Shown one piece after another: positions 10,216 through 19,537 of a DNA stretch of 36,360 nt; positions within the stretch are counted from its first letter, which is position 1; each line of letters begins with the position of its first letter. The position numbers were made by a program, and so were the translations under genes. A model generated the notes under the pieces. That model was not told the DNA's origin. It made no database searches and was given only the letters and a program-made list of their open reading frames with translations. This DNA is from an uncultured Alphaproteobacteria bacterium (GTDB taxonomy: Bacteria > Pseudomonadota > Alphaproteobacteria > Rhizobiales > TMED25). The stretch is taken from the NCBI GenBank assembly GCA_938074435.1, contig CALJEH010000043.1, positions 1 to 36,360 of the forward strand, read 5' to 3'.

Positions 10216-10989
10216 ATGAAATTAATCAGATCTCTAATCATAATAATTTTATTAATTCTGCTAACTACAATTTTACTTCCTATACAATCTGTTATTAGAT
10301 TACTTAATCTGTCATCATCATATGTAGTGCCAATGTTTTATCACAGGGCTGCATTAAAATTGCTTGGTATAAAAATAAAAATAATTGGAACACCATCTAT
10401 TAATGCCTCCCTTATCATATCAAACCATGCCTCATGGATAGACATATTTATAATAAGTTCAATAATTCCCACATCATTTGTTGCAAAGAATGATGTTTCA
10501 AAGTGGATATTCGTCAGTTATTTGGCAAAACTGCAAAAAACTATATTTATTGATAGAAATAATCCAAAAAAATTAACAGAAACATCCGATATAATAAAAA
10601 ATAGATTATTAAATCATGAAAATGTAACTATTTTTCCCGAGGGAACTTCCACAGATGGAAATAAGATACTTCCATTTAAATCATCAATATTCATGATTTG
10701 CGAGAAGATCAGAGGATCAGAAATAAAAATACAACCCATCTCAATCGCATACAAAAAATATAATGGTCTGGCGATGGGAAGAACTCACCGTCAATTAATT
10801 GCATGGTATGGTGATATGGATTTATTATCACACTTGTACGGTATTATTAAGGCAGGTATTTTTGATATTGAAGTAACTTTTCATAATAAAATTGACATCT
10901 CAGAAAATAAAACTAGAAAAGAAATTGCAAAAGAATGTGAAAACCTTGTTCGCTTGGGATTTCAGAAATCATTGAATAGAGGTGTCTAA
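10216..10989 (+). CDS. plsC: 1-acyl-sn-glycerol-3-phosphate acyltransferase
   Basis: 'SNHASWIDIF' (HX4D) and 'FPEGTSTDGNKILPFKSSIF' motifs. Confidence 0.9.
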   Translation: MKLIRSLIIIILLILLTTILLPIQSVIRLLNLSSSYVVPMFYHRAALKLLGIKIKIIGTPSINASLIISNHASWIDIFIISSIIPTSFVAKNDVSKWIFVSYLAKLQKTIFIDRNNPKKLTETSDIIKNRLLNHENVTIFPEGTSTDGNKILPFKSSIFMICEKIRGSEIKIQPISIAYKKYNGLAMGRTHRQLIAWYGDMDLLSHLYGIIKAGIFDIEVTFHNKIDISENKTRKEIAKECENLVRLGFQKSLNRGV

Positions 10990-10997
10990 AATAAACA

Positions 10998-12323
10998 ATG
11001 AAGAAAGTATTTTTAAAAACTTATGGTTGTCAGATGAATATATATGACTCAGAGAGAATTATGGAGTCATTATCTGAGAATGGTTATAAACAAACTAATA
11101 ATCTAAATGAAAGTGATTTAATTATTTTTAACACTTGTCATATTCGAGAAAAAGCTGCTGAAAAATTATACTCAGATATTGGAAGATTAAAAAAAATAAG
11201 AAAAGAAAAAAAAATTATTGTAGCAGGTTGTGTAGCTCAAGCTGAGGATAAGCAAATTATTCAAAGAATGCCAGAGGTTGATTTAGTTATTGGTCCACAA
11301 ACATATCATAAGATTCCTGAACTTGTCTCAAAATTAAATAAGAAGATAAAGTATGTTGAAACAGATTTTCCAATTGAAAATAAATTTAATCTGTTAAAAA
11401 AGCGAGTTAGATCTGAAAAAAAACCTTCTGCATTTTTAACAATTCAAGAAGGGTGTGATAAATTTTGTACCTTTTGTGTTGTCCCATACACACGCGGGGC
11501 TGAATATTCCAGAACTACAAAAGAACTAGTTGAAGAGACTAAACAACTACTAAGCCAAGGAGTTTCAGAAATAACCTTGCTAGGTCAAAATGTAAATGCC
11601 TATCATGGGGAAGGGCTCAATGGCGGAATTTCAAATCTTGCTGACCTAATATATGAATTATCTAAGCTAGCTGGTTTAGAAAGAATTAGATACACAACAA
11701 ATCATCCCATTGATGTAAACCAAGAATTAATTGATGCGCATAGAGATATAAAAAAGCTTATGCCTTATATTCATTTACCGATTCAATCAGGGTCTAATAG
11801 AATATTAAAACTTATGAATAGAAAACACACCTGTGAGGAATATATAGAAATAATTGAAAAGATCCGGAAAGCTCGAAATGACATCGCATTATCAAGTGAC
11901 TTCATTACAGGATTTCCAGGTGAAACTGATAAAGACTTTGAGTTAACAATCGATTTAGTTAAAAAAATAAAGTATGCACAAGCATATTCATTCAATTATT
12001 CACCTAGGCCAGGAACACCATCTGCTGATTATGAAAAACAAATACCACAGAATATAAAATCTGAGAGATTAAAACTACTTCAGGATATACTTAAGCAACA
12101 ACAACTTGAATTTAATAATCAAAGTAAAGGAAAAATTGTAAGTATCTTAATTGAGAGAAAAGGAAGGGAAATTAACCAATTCGTTGGTAAAACGCCATAT
12201 ATGCAATCAGTTTTTTTTAAAAATATAGAAAATAAAAGGAAAATTGGTGATTTTATAGATGTAAAAATAGATACAATAAAAGTTAATAACTTAAGTGGAG
12301 AATTGGTTGAGTATAGTCGATAA
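10998..12323 (+). CDS. miaB: tRNA-2-methylthio-N6-dimethylallyladenosine synthase MiaB
   Basis: 'KTYGCQMNIYDSERI', radical SAM 'GCDKFCTFCVVPYTRG', C-terminal TRAM-like region. Confidence 0.97.
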   Translation: MKKVFLKTYGCQMNIYDSERIMESLSENGYKQTNNLNESDLIIFNTCHIREKAAEKLYSDIGRLKKIRKEKKIIVAGCVAQAEDKQIIQRMPEVDLVIGPQTYHKIPELVSKLNKKIKYVETDFPIENKFNLLKKRVRSEKKPSAFLTIQEGCDKFCTFCVVPYTRGAEYSRTTKELVEETKQLLSQGVSEITLLGQNVNAYHGEGLNGGISNLADLIYELSKLAGLERIRYTTNHPIDVNQELIDAHRDIKKLMPYIHLPIQSGSNRILKLMNRKHTCEEYIEIIEKIRKARNDIALSSDFITGFPGETDKDFELTIDLVKKIKYAQAYSFNYSPRPGTPSADYEKQIPQNIKSERLKLLQDILKQQQLEFNNQSKGKIVSILIERKGREINQFVGKTPYMQSVFFKNIENKRKIGDFIDVKIDTIKVNNLSGELVEYSR

Positions 12324-13296
12324 GCTAGACAATGTATCTGTGATATTTATTTCTGAGTCCTGTATCAGCATAACTATTAATGACTCAAAAAAACTTTTAA
12401 ATGTTTTTGGTAAAAATGATGAGAACCTAAGGTTGATTGAGGGTAAGATTCCAGTTGAAATTATTCCACATGGAAACTCAATCCAAATTAATGGAGAAAA
12501 CCAATCAATAAAGATAGCGAAAGATGTTATACTAGATATCATAAATAGAGATACATTGGGAATAAATAATAGTGCAGAAGAAGTGATGGGATCCATCAGA
12601 GTTAAAAACAATCAAGACAGTTTATTAAATATGGAAAATACTATTATCAAAACTAAGATCAAAACAATAATACCAAGATCTCAAAATCAAAATATTTATG
12701 TAGATTCAATTTTTAATAACCCACTCACATTTGGAGTTGGTCCTGCTGGTACTGGAAAGACATATATCGCCGTTGCAGCTGCAGCTTATTTTTTAGAAAA
12801 TAAATTGATAGACCGCATAATTTTGTCTCGCCCCGCTGTTGAAGCTGGCGAGAAACTTGGGTTTTTACCTGGTGACCTTAAAGAGAAAATTGACCCGTAT
12901 CTTAGGCCTCTATATGATGCATTATATGATTGTTTGCCGGCAAATAAAGTTGAAAAAGGCCTGGAGAATAACACTATTGAAATAGCTCCTCTTGCATTCA
13001 TGAGAGGGAGAACCCTTGAAAATGCATTTGTGATACTTGATGAAGCACAAAATTGTAATACAGTTCAAATGAAAATGTTTTTAACCCGACTTGGTATTAA
13101 TAGTAAAATGGTTATCACAGGAGATCCAAGCCAAATTGATTTACCAAGTAATATCCAATCTGGTTTACTCGATGCGCTTGCTGTTACAAAAAATATAGAG
13201 GAAATTGAACAAGTATATTTTAACTCAACTGATGTTGTGCGGCATACATTGGTAGCCAAGATTATAAATGCATACAGCGATGCCTTTAAAAAATGA
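12295..13296 (+). CDS. phoH: PhoH-family ATPase
   Basis: 'FGVGPAGTGKTYIAVAAAAYFL', 'FVILDEAQNCNTVQMKMFLTRLG', 'VITGDPSQIDLP'. Opens with GTG at 12295 or possibly TTG at 12307; overlaps miaB. Confidence 0.93.
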   Translation: MENWLSIVDKLDNVSVIFISESCISITINDSKKLLNVFGKNDENLRLIEGKIPVEIIPHGNSIQINGENQSIKIAKDVILDIINRDTLGINNSAEEVMGSIRVKNNQDSLLNMENTIIKTKIKTIIPRSQNQNIYVDSIFNNPLTFGVGPAGTGKTYIAVAAAAYFLENKLIDRIILSRPAVEAGEKLGFLPGDLKEKIDPYLRPLYDALYDCLPANKVEKGLENNTIEIAPLAFMRGRTLENAFVILDEAQNCNTVQMKMFLTRLGINSKMVITGDPSQIDLPSNIQSGLLDALAVTKNIEEIEQVYFNSTDVVRHTLVAKIINAYSDAFKK

Positions 13297-13741
13297 ATTA
13301 CTCACTGATATACTAATTAATTTTAGCGATTGGAATAAGCATCCTGGATTAAAAAAATTAATTAAAACAGCTATTAAGCAAACTGTATCTTACGTTGGTA
13401 TAAAAGGTTATAGGGAGATTAGTGTATTACTTGCCTCAAACAATCAGGTAGAACAGCTTAATCATCAATATAGATCAATTAATAAGCCCACCAATGTTTT
13501 GTCTTTCCCATCTGAAAAACCACATTTAGGTGACATTATTTTATCTTATGAGTATATCCAAAATGAATTAATAAATTTGAATAAAAAATTTGAAGAACAT
13601 ATCTCACATCTTGTTGTACATGGCACATTACATTTATATGGATTTGATCATGACAATGACAAAAATGCAGATACAATGGAAAATTTGGAACGGCATATTA
13701 TGAGTAAATTAGGTTATAATGATCCATATGAAATCTTATAA
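13268..13741 (+). CDS. ybeY: Endoribonuclease YbeY
   Basis: 'NKPTNVLSFPSE...GDIILSYEYI...HLVVHGTLHLYGFDHDND' (HGxLHLxGyDH). Confidence 0.95.
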   Translation: MHTAMPLKNELLTDILINFSDWNKHPGLKKLIKTAIKQTVSYVGIKGYREISVLLASNNQVEQLNHQYRSINKPTNVLSFPSEKPHLGDIILSYEYIQNELINLNKKFEEHISHLVVHGTLHLYGFDHDNDKNADTMENLERHIMSKLGYNDPYEIL

Positions 13742-13769
13742 TTATTAATGTGAAATCTTAATCTACAGG

Positions 13770-15377
13770 ATGCAAGTAATTCAAAAGAATATTTCTGGTC
13801 TTTCATTTAACAAACGATGCCTCTTAAACTTATTTTTAGGCAGTTTGTCGGCATTATCTTTCGCACCCCTAAATTTTATTTTTATCTTATTTATAACAAT
13901 TCCATTCTATATACTTAACTTTGATTTTTTCTTTTTGAAAAAATCACTTTACTCTAGAAAAAAATTCCTCATGCATTCATTTCTTTTTGGTTTGTCTTTT
14001 GGTTATGGTTTTTTTCTGACCTGTCTTTATTGGATTAATATTTCATTATTATACGATATTGAAAAATATATGTTATTCCTTATACCTGGCATATTCCTTA
14101 TCCCATTTATTCTTGGAATATTTTATGGGATTATGACTATAATTTTTTCAATATATTATCCTCAAAATATAACAAGAATTTTTTTGGTAGCAATTATTTG
14201 GACACTTGTTGAGTACATAAGGATAAAAATTACTTTTTTCCCATGGGCACAAATAGGTCACTCTATTATCGAAATCAACCAAATCCTACAAATTACATCT
14301 ATTTTTGGAGAAGTTTCATTAAACACAATTAGTGTAATTATTTTCGCATTTCCAATTTTATATTTCACTGAGAAAAATAAAAATTATAAATCTAAATCAC
14401 TTCTATTTTTTGTAATATTCCTTTTTGCAATTTTTATTTATGGAGAAAAAAAATTAAGTTTAGACAGTGATAATAGAGAAAATACTGAAATTATTCTTAT
14501 TCAACCAAACATAAATCAAAAAGAAAAATGGGATCCTAAATCATTTCAATCTAATAAAAATAAGCTAATTAACCCCACAATAAAGATATCAAATATACCA
14601 AGAAAAGATACAACATCAAATCGATACTTTATTTGGCCAGAAACTGCTATTGCAGCTCTAATTGATGAGAATCCTCTTCTAACTTATGAGGTCACAAAAA
14701 ACTTTTCTAAAAATGATTATCTAATGCTTGGCTCTCTGAGAAGAGAGGATAAAAATATTTTTAATAGTTTTTTTATTATCGATTATAACAATATAATAAT
14801 AGGCAAATATGACAAGAATATCCTTGTTCCATTTGGAGAGTACATCCCATTTGGTAAATTATTTAGAAAATTAAGTTTTCTTAATATCAGTTCATTAGCA
14901 GGAAATTTTACACCTGGTTCAAAGAGTATAGAGATACTCAATACGCTAAAAAATAATCCCATCGTTTATATATGTTATGAAATAGTTTTTTCTAATAAAA
15001 TTCAGGATGGAGATAGAGAGAAAAGTTTCTTATTAAACATTACTAATGATGCGTGGTTTGGAAATAGTTCAGGTCCATATCAACATTTTAATATGTCAAA
15101 AATTAGACCTGTTGAGTTGGGCATGCCTCTTGTTAGAGTGGCCAATAATGGCATTAGCGGAATAATTAATCCTTTTGGTAAAGAAATACTAAAATCTAAA
15201 TTAAATACAGAATTCCATAAAAGCATATTGCTTCCATCAAGGATTGGACAAACTTTTTATTCAAAATACGGCAATATTCCATTTTTTTGTATTTTGTTAT
15301 TTAGCTTTATGCTTATATATTATTCCAACAACCAATTGAGTAGAAATACAGTAAGCACAAAGCCAAATGTCAAATAA
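13770..15377 (+). CDS. lnt: Apolipoprotein N-acyltransferase
   Basis: Multi-TM N-terminus and nitrilase-like domain with 'WPETAI', 'LVPFGEYIPFG', 'ICYEIVF', 'NDAWFGNSSGPYQHF'. Confidence 0.95.
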   Translation: MQVIQKNISGLSFNKRCLLNLFLGSLSALSFAPLNFIFILFITIPFYILNFDFFFLKKSLYSRKKFLMHSFLFGLSFGYGFFLTCLYWINISLLYDIEKYMLFLIPGIFLIPFILGIFYGIMTIIFSIYYPQNITRIFLVAIIWTLVEYIRIKITFFPWAQIGHSIIEINQILQITSIFGEVSLNTISVIIFAFPILYFTEKNKNYKSKSLLFFVIFLFAIFIYGEKKLSLDSDNRENTEIILIQPNINQKEKWDPKSFQSNKNKLINPTIKISNIPRKDTTSNRYFIWPETAIAALIDENPLLTYEVTKNFSKNDYLMLGSLRREDKNIFNSFFIIDYNNIIIGKYDKNILVPFGEYIPFGKLFRKLSFLNISSLAGNFTPGSKSIEILNTLKNNPIVYICYEIVFSNKIQDGDREKSFLLNITNDAWFGNSSGPYQHFNMSKIRPVELGMPLVRVANNGISGIINPFGKEILKSKLNTEFHKSILLPSRIGQTFYSKYGNIPFFCILLFSFMLIYYSNNQLSRNTVSTKPNVK

Positions 15378-16536
15378 TTCTTATATATTTACAAGCGAGG
15401 CAGTTGCCGAAGGGCACCCAGATAAAATAGCAGATCAAATATCTGATAGAATACTTGATGCACTAATTAATATAGATAAAAATGTTAGATCAGGTATTGA
15501 AACTATGGTCACATCAAATCTAGTTATACTATCTGGTGAAACAAGTATTACAGATTTTAATTCACTCATAGACGTAGATAAAATAGTACGGAAATGCGTC
15601 AGGGATATTGGATATGAGCAAAAAAATTTTCACTGGGAAAATTTGGAAATAATCAATAAAATCCATGGGCAATCTCCTGATATTGCACAAGGAGTTGATG
15701 AAACTGTCAATAAGGATCTTGGTGCAGGTGACCAAGGTATTATGTTTGGTTATGCTACTAATGAAACCGAAAATTACATGCCTGCAACACTCTACTATTC
15801 TAATCAAATCTTGCTAAAATTATCTGAAGAAAGAAAATTACAATACCAAGAATTCCTTGGCCCTGATGCTAAAAGTCAAGTTACGCTAGAATATAAAAAC
15901 GGATATCCTGTCGGTGCTAAAAAAATACTAGTATCTAATCAACATAGTGAAGATGTTAGTCCTTCAAAAGTTAAAGATATAATCAAAGAAGTAGTTTTAT
16001 CTACAATGCCAGATGGATGGATGTGCAAAGATGAAGATTTTTTAGTAAATCCAACTGGTAAATTTGTAGTAGGTGGTCCAGATGGTGATGCAGGATTAAC
16101 TGGTCGAAAGATTATTGTAGATACGTACGGAGGTGCTGCTCCACATGGTGGTGGAGCCTTTTCTGGTAAAGATCCAACAAAAGTTGATAGGTCTGCTGCA
16201 TATATGGCAAGATATATTGCTAAAAATATAGTTCATGCAAAACTTGCAAAAAAATGTCTTATACAGATTTCCTATGCTATTGGTGTTTCATATCCGCTTT
16301 CATTTTACATTAAACTAGATAAAGATTCAAAAATTGATCAAAAGATATTAGCAGCTTTCATTTTAGATATTTTAGATCTATCACCAAAAGGAATATTAAA
16401 TCACCTTGATCTTCTAAAACCAATTTATACTAAAACAAGTTGTTATGGACATTTTGGTAGATTACCACAAATTGATGGATCATTTTCGTGGGAAAAACTT
16501 GATCTTGCAGATAAATTGTTATCAGAATTTTCGTAG
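15367..16536 (+). CDS. metK: S-adenosylmethionine synthetase
   Basis: 'FTSEAVAEGHPDKIADQISD', 'GAGDQGIMFGYA', 'GGGAFSGKDPTKVDRSAAY'. Confidence 0.98.
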   Translation: MSNNSYIFTSEAVAEGHPDKIADQISDRILDALINIDKNVRSGIETMVTSNLVILSGETSITDFNSLIDVDKIVRKCVRDIGYEQKNFHWENLEIINKIHGQSPDIAQGVDETVNKDLGAGDQGIMFGYATNETENYMPATLYYSNQILLKLSEERKLQYQEFLGPDAKSQVTLEYKNGYPVGAKKILVSNQHSEDVSPSKVKDIIKEVVLSTMPDGWMCKDEDFLVNPTGKFVVGGPDGDAGLTGRKIIVDTYGGAAPHGGGAFSGKDPTKVDRSAAYMARYIAKNIVHAKLAKKCLIQISYAIGVSYPLSFYIKLDKDSKIDQKILAAFILDILDLSPKGILNHLDLLKPIYTKTSCYGHFGRLPQIDGSFSWEKLDLADKLLSEFS

Positions 16537-16539
16537 AAC

Positions 16540-17214
16540 ATGAATCGAAATAGTATTCGAACTGAAAAACTACATGGCAGAAAAAAAAGCCGTGCGTCTA
16601 GTCAAAAAAACCAGCAAATTTATAAAGAAATATTTCCAAAATACAAACTTGATATTAATTCTATAAACCTTAATCAATATAATGATATTGAACTAGAAGT
16701 TGGCTTCGGCTATGGTGAACACTTAATCAGGCAAGCATTAAACCATCCAAATAAGTTATTTCTTGGAGCTGAACCTTTCAGAAGTGGCGTAATAAATACC
16801 CTCAGAGAAATAGAGCGGCAGAAAATAAACAACATAAGAATACACGATGACAATGTTATTGATATAATTGATAATTTGCCTAATGAAATATTATCGTCAA
16901 TATTCATTCTCTTCCCAGATCCGTGGCCTAAAAAAAGACATCACAAAAGAAGATTTATCAGCCAAAATAATCTTAAGAAGATTCATTATGTCCTTAAGAA
17001 TAAAGGTAGGCTTGTATTGGCAACTGATCACAAGGATTATCTACATTCAATTCTACTTAATATAAATATAAACGACCAATTTGAATGGTTGTGTGAAAAC
17101 ACAGATCACTTTTATTCAAAACCGTACGAATTTCCAGAAACAAAGTACGAAAGGAAGGCAATCAAGAATGGGAGACGTCCAGTATATCTAACTTTCGAAA
17201 AAATTAACTTGTAA
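16540..17214 (+). CDS. trmB: tRNA (guanine-N7-)-methyltransferase
   Basis: 'IELEVGFGYGEHL', 'FILFPDPWPKKRHHKRRF'. Confidence 0.96.
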   Translation: MNRNSIRTEKLHGRKKSRASSQKNQQIYKEIFPKYKLDINSINLNQYNDIELEVGFGYGEHLIRQALNHPNKLFLGAEPFRSGVINTLREIERQKINNIRIHDDNVIDIIDNLPNEILSSIFILFPDPWPKKRHHKRRFISQNNLKKIHYVLKNKGRLVLATDHKDYLHSILLNININDQFEWLCENTDHFYSKPYEFPETKYERKAIKNGRRPVYLTFEKINL

Positions 17215-17267
17215 AATAATAAATTAACGGTATATACTTAGAGCTAATCCTGAAATTCAAAACAATT

Positions 17268-17293
17268 AGGCTTTCGAGAAAGCCTTTTTTTTT
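17268..17293 (+). terminator. Rho-independent terminator between trmB and rimP
   Basis: Perfect 7-bp stem AGGCTTT-CGAG-AAAGCCT immediately followed by a T-tract. Confidence 0.88.
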
Positions 17294-17325
17294 GCATTTT
17301 TGAATAGATATTTTTAATTTGATAA

Positions 17326-17844
17326 ATGAAACACTACAGAATACATAACGAAACAATGGAAGAGTCTATAATCTCTTCATTGATTGAACCAATATTAGAA
17401 AATAGTGATTTTCTTTTAGTGCAATTAAAAAAAAATATTTATGAGCAAGTATTACAAGTTTTTATTGAAAAAGTCACTGGACAACTAACTATCAGTGATT
17501 GTTCAAAACTAACAAAAGAGATGATTCAAATTCTTGAAAATGATAATTTGCTACCTGAGAGCTACCGTATAGAAGTATCTTCGCCAGGCATAGATAGAAT
17601 TCTAGTCAGAGCAAAAGATTTTAAAGATAATATTGGTAATGAGATTAAAATAGAATTAAAAGAAAAGACAGCCAATAGGAAAAATATTAAAGGAGAAATT
17701 AGCGGTCTACAAGGAGATACACTAACTCTAAGATTATATAAGAATGAAAATAATTACGATGACGAAATTACTATTTCATTAATGAATATATCTAAAGCAA
17801 AACTTGTCTTTAGTGAGAAATTACTAAAAAGAAATGACCTATAA
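17326..17844 (+). CDS. rimP: Ribosome maturation factor RimP
   Basis: 'TISDCSKLTKEM', 'YRIEVSSPGIDRIL', immediately upstream of nusA. Translation might start at the internal ATG at 17356. Confidence 0.93.
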   Translation: MKHYRIHNETMEESIISSLIEPILENSDFLLVQLKKNIYEQVLQVFIEKVTGQLTISDCSKLTKEMIQILENDNLLPESYRIEVSSPGIDRILVRAKDFKDNIGNEIKIELKEKTANRKNIKGEISGLQGDTLTLRLYKNENNYDDEITISLMNISKAKLVFSEKLLKRNDL

Positions 17845-17856
17845 CGGAGAATTGAA

Positions 17857-19515
17857 ATGTCAGAAACAGGTGTAAGTGCTAATCGCTTAGAATTATTGCA
17901 AATAGCTGATGCTGTTGCACGAGATAAAGCTATTGATAAATCAATTGTTATTTCAGCAATGGAAGACGCAATTCAAAAAGCGGCAAAAACAAGATATGGC
18001 AGTGAAAATGAAATTAAGGCAGAAATTGATCCAAGAACTGGGCAAACCAATCTCGCAAGACTACTTGAAGTGGTTGAGGTGGTTGAGAATGAGGCAGTTG
18101 AAATTGACCTAGCCTCTGCAAAAAAGAAAAATAAAGAAGCACAAATTGGTGATTTTATTTCTGAAGAACTCCCTCCAATTGAATTTGGAAGAATTGCAGC
18201 CCAAAGCGCTAAACAAGTAATATTCCAAAAAGTACGTGATGCAGAGAGAGATAGACAATTCGAAGAGTTCAAAGACAAAATAGGCGAAGTTATCTCAGGA
18301 ATTGTAAAAAGGGTTGAATATGGGAATGTTATTGTTGATTTAGGAAGAAACGAGGCAGTCATCAGAAGAGATGAATTAATTCCAAGAGAATCCTATCGAA
18401 GCGGTGACAGAGTATTGGCATATATTCTAGATGTTAGGAGAGAATTGCGAGGACCACAAATATTCCTCTCGCGAACAAATAATCAATTTATGGCAAAATT
18501 ATTCATGCAAGAGGTTCCTGAAATCTATGATGGTATTGTAGAAATTATTTCTGTTGCACGAGACCCTGGTAGCCGTGCAAAAATTGCAGTTTATACCTCA
18601 GATAATTCAATCGACCCTGTTGGGGCTTGTGTTGGAATGAGAGGAAGTAGAGTTCAATCTGTTGTGAATGAGTTGCAAGGAGAAAAAATAGATATCATAA
18701 AATGGAACCCTGATGTTGCATCCTTTGTAATTAGTTCTCTTGCTCCCGCAGAAGCAACAAAAGTTGTTTTAGATGAAGATATTGAGAGGATAGAAGTTAT
18801 TGTTCCTGATGATCACCTATCACTTGCAATTGGTAGAAGAGGTCAAAATGTTAGATTGGCTAGCCAACTAACAAAATGGGATATTGATATATTAACAGAA
18901 GCTGAAGAGTCTGAAAGAAGACAGAATGAGTTTAAAGAAAAAAGTCAAATATTCATAGAAGCGCTTGATGTTGACGAAGTAATCGCACAATTATTAGTTT
19001 CAGAAGGCTTCATGTCTGTAGAAGATTTGGTATATGTTGAAACGTCAGAAATTTCATCAATTGAAGGCTTTGATGAAGATACGGCTATCGAAATACAATC
19101 CCGTGCAAAAACTTTTATGGAACAAGAAATACAGAAGCAAGAACAAAGAAGAAAAGATCTTGGCGTTAGTGATGAATTAGTCCAGATTGAGGGAATGACT
19201 GCAAACATGCTTGTAGTACTTGGTGAAAACAATATTAAATCATTAGACGATTTTGCAGGATTCTCAACAGATGAATTATATGGTTGGATTGAAAAAACTG
19301 AATTAGGTAGCAAAAAACAAGACGGCCTATTTTCAAGTTTTGATTTGAATCGTGATCAAGTAGAAAAGATGATTCTTGACTCAAGATTAAAACTTGGCTG
19401 GATTGAAAATGAAGACTTATCTGAAGAAATTGAAGCAAATTTACCAGAAAGTGTCTCTGAAGAGAAAAAAGTTGATATATCTGAGAAACTTGCAAATGCT
19501 AGAATACTTAAGTAA
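17857..19515 (+). CDS. nusA: Transcription termination/antitermination factor NusA
   Basis: N-terminal domain, S1 ('GEVISGIVKRVEYGNVIVDLG'), KH ('LAIGRRGQNVRLASQLTKWDIDI'), two C-terminal helical repeats; SD 'cggaga' upstream. Confidence 0.97.
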   Translation: MSETGVSANRLELLQIADAVARDKAIDKSIVISAMEDAIQKAAKTRYGSENEIKAEIDPRTGQTNLARLLEVVEVVENEAVEIDLASAKKKNKEAQIGDFISEELPPIEFGRIAAQSAKQVIFQKVRDAERDRQFEEFKDKIGEVISGIVKRVEYGNVIVDLGRNEAVIRRDELIPRESYRSGDRVLAYILDVRRELRGPQIFLSRTNNQFMAKLFMQEVPEIYDGIVEIISVARDPGSRAKIAVYTSDNSIDPVGACVGMRGSRVQSVVNELQGEKIDIIKWNPDVASFVISSLAPAEATKVVLDEDIERIEVIVPDDHLSLAIGRRGQNVRLASQLTKWDIDILTEAEESERRQNEFKEKSQIFIEALDVDEVIAQLLVSEGFMSVEDLVYVETSEISSIEGFDEDTAIEIQSRAKTFMEQEIQKQEQRRKDLGVSDELVQIEGMTANMLVVLGENNIKSLDDFAGFSTDELYGWIEKTELGSKKQDGLFSSFDLNRDQVEKMILDSRLKLGWIENEDLSEEIEANLPESVSEEKKVDISEKLANARILK

Positions 19516-19537
19516 ATAATGTAACTTGGTTTGTTAG

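Noticed and set aside
18068-18090. Tandem GTGGTTGAG repeat in nusA
   Set aside because: Only two copies, in frame, encoding VVEVVE in a normally Val/Glu-rich NusA segment.
17973-18362. 129-aa minus-strand ORF inside nusA (with similar antisense ORFs inside infB, fabB, ubiB and others)
   Set aside because: Fully antisense to clear conserved CDSs, Ser/Ile/Leu-rich composition typical of mirrored coding sequence, and no recognisable domain.
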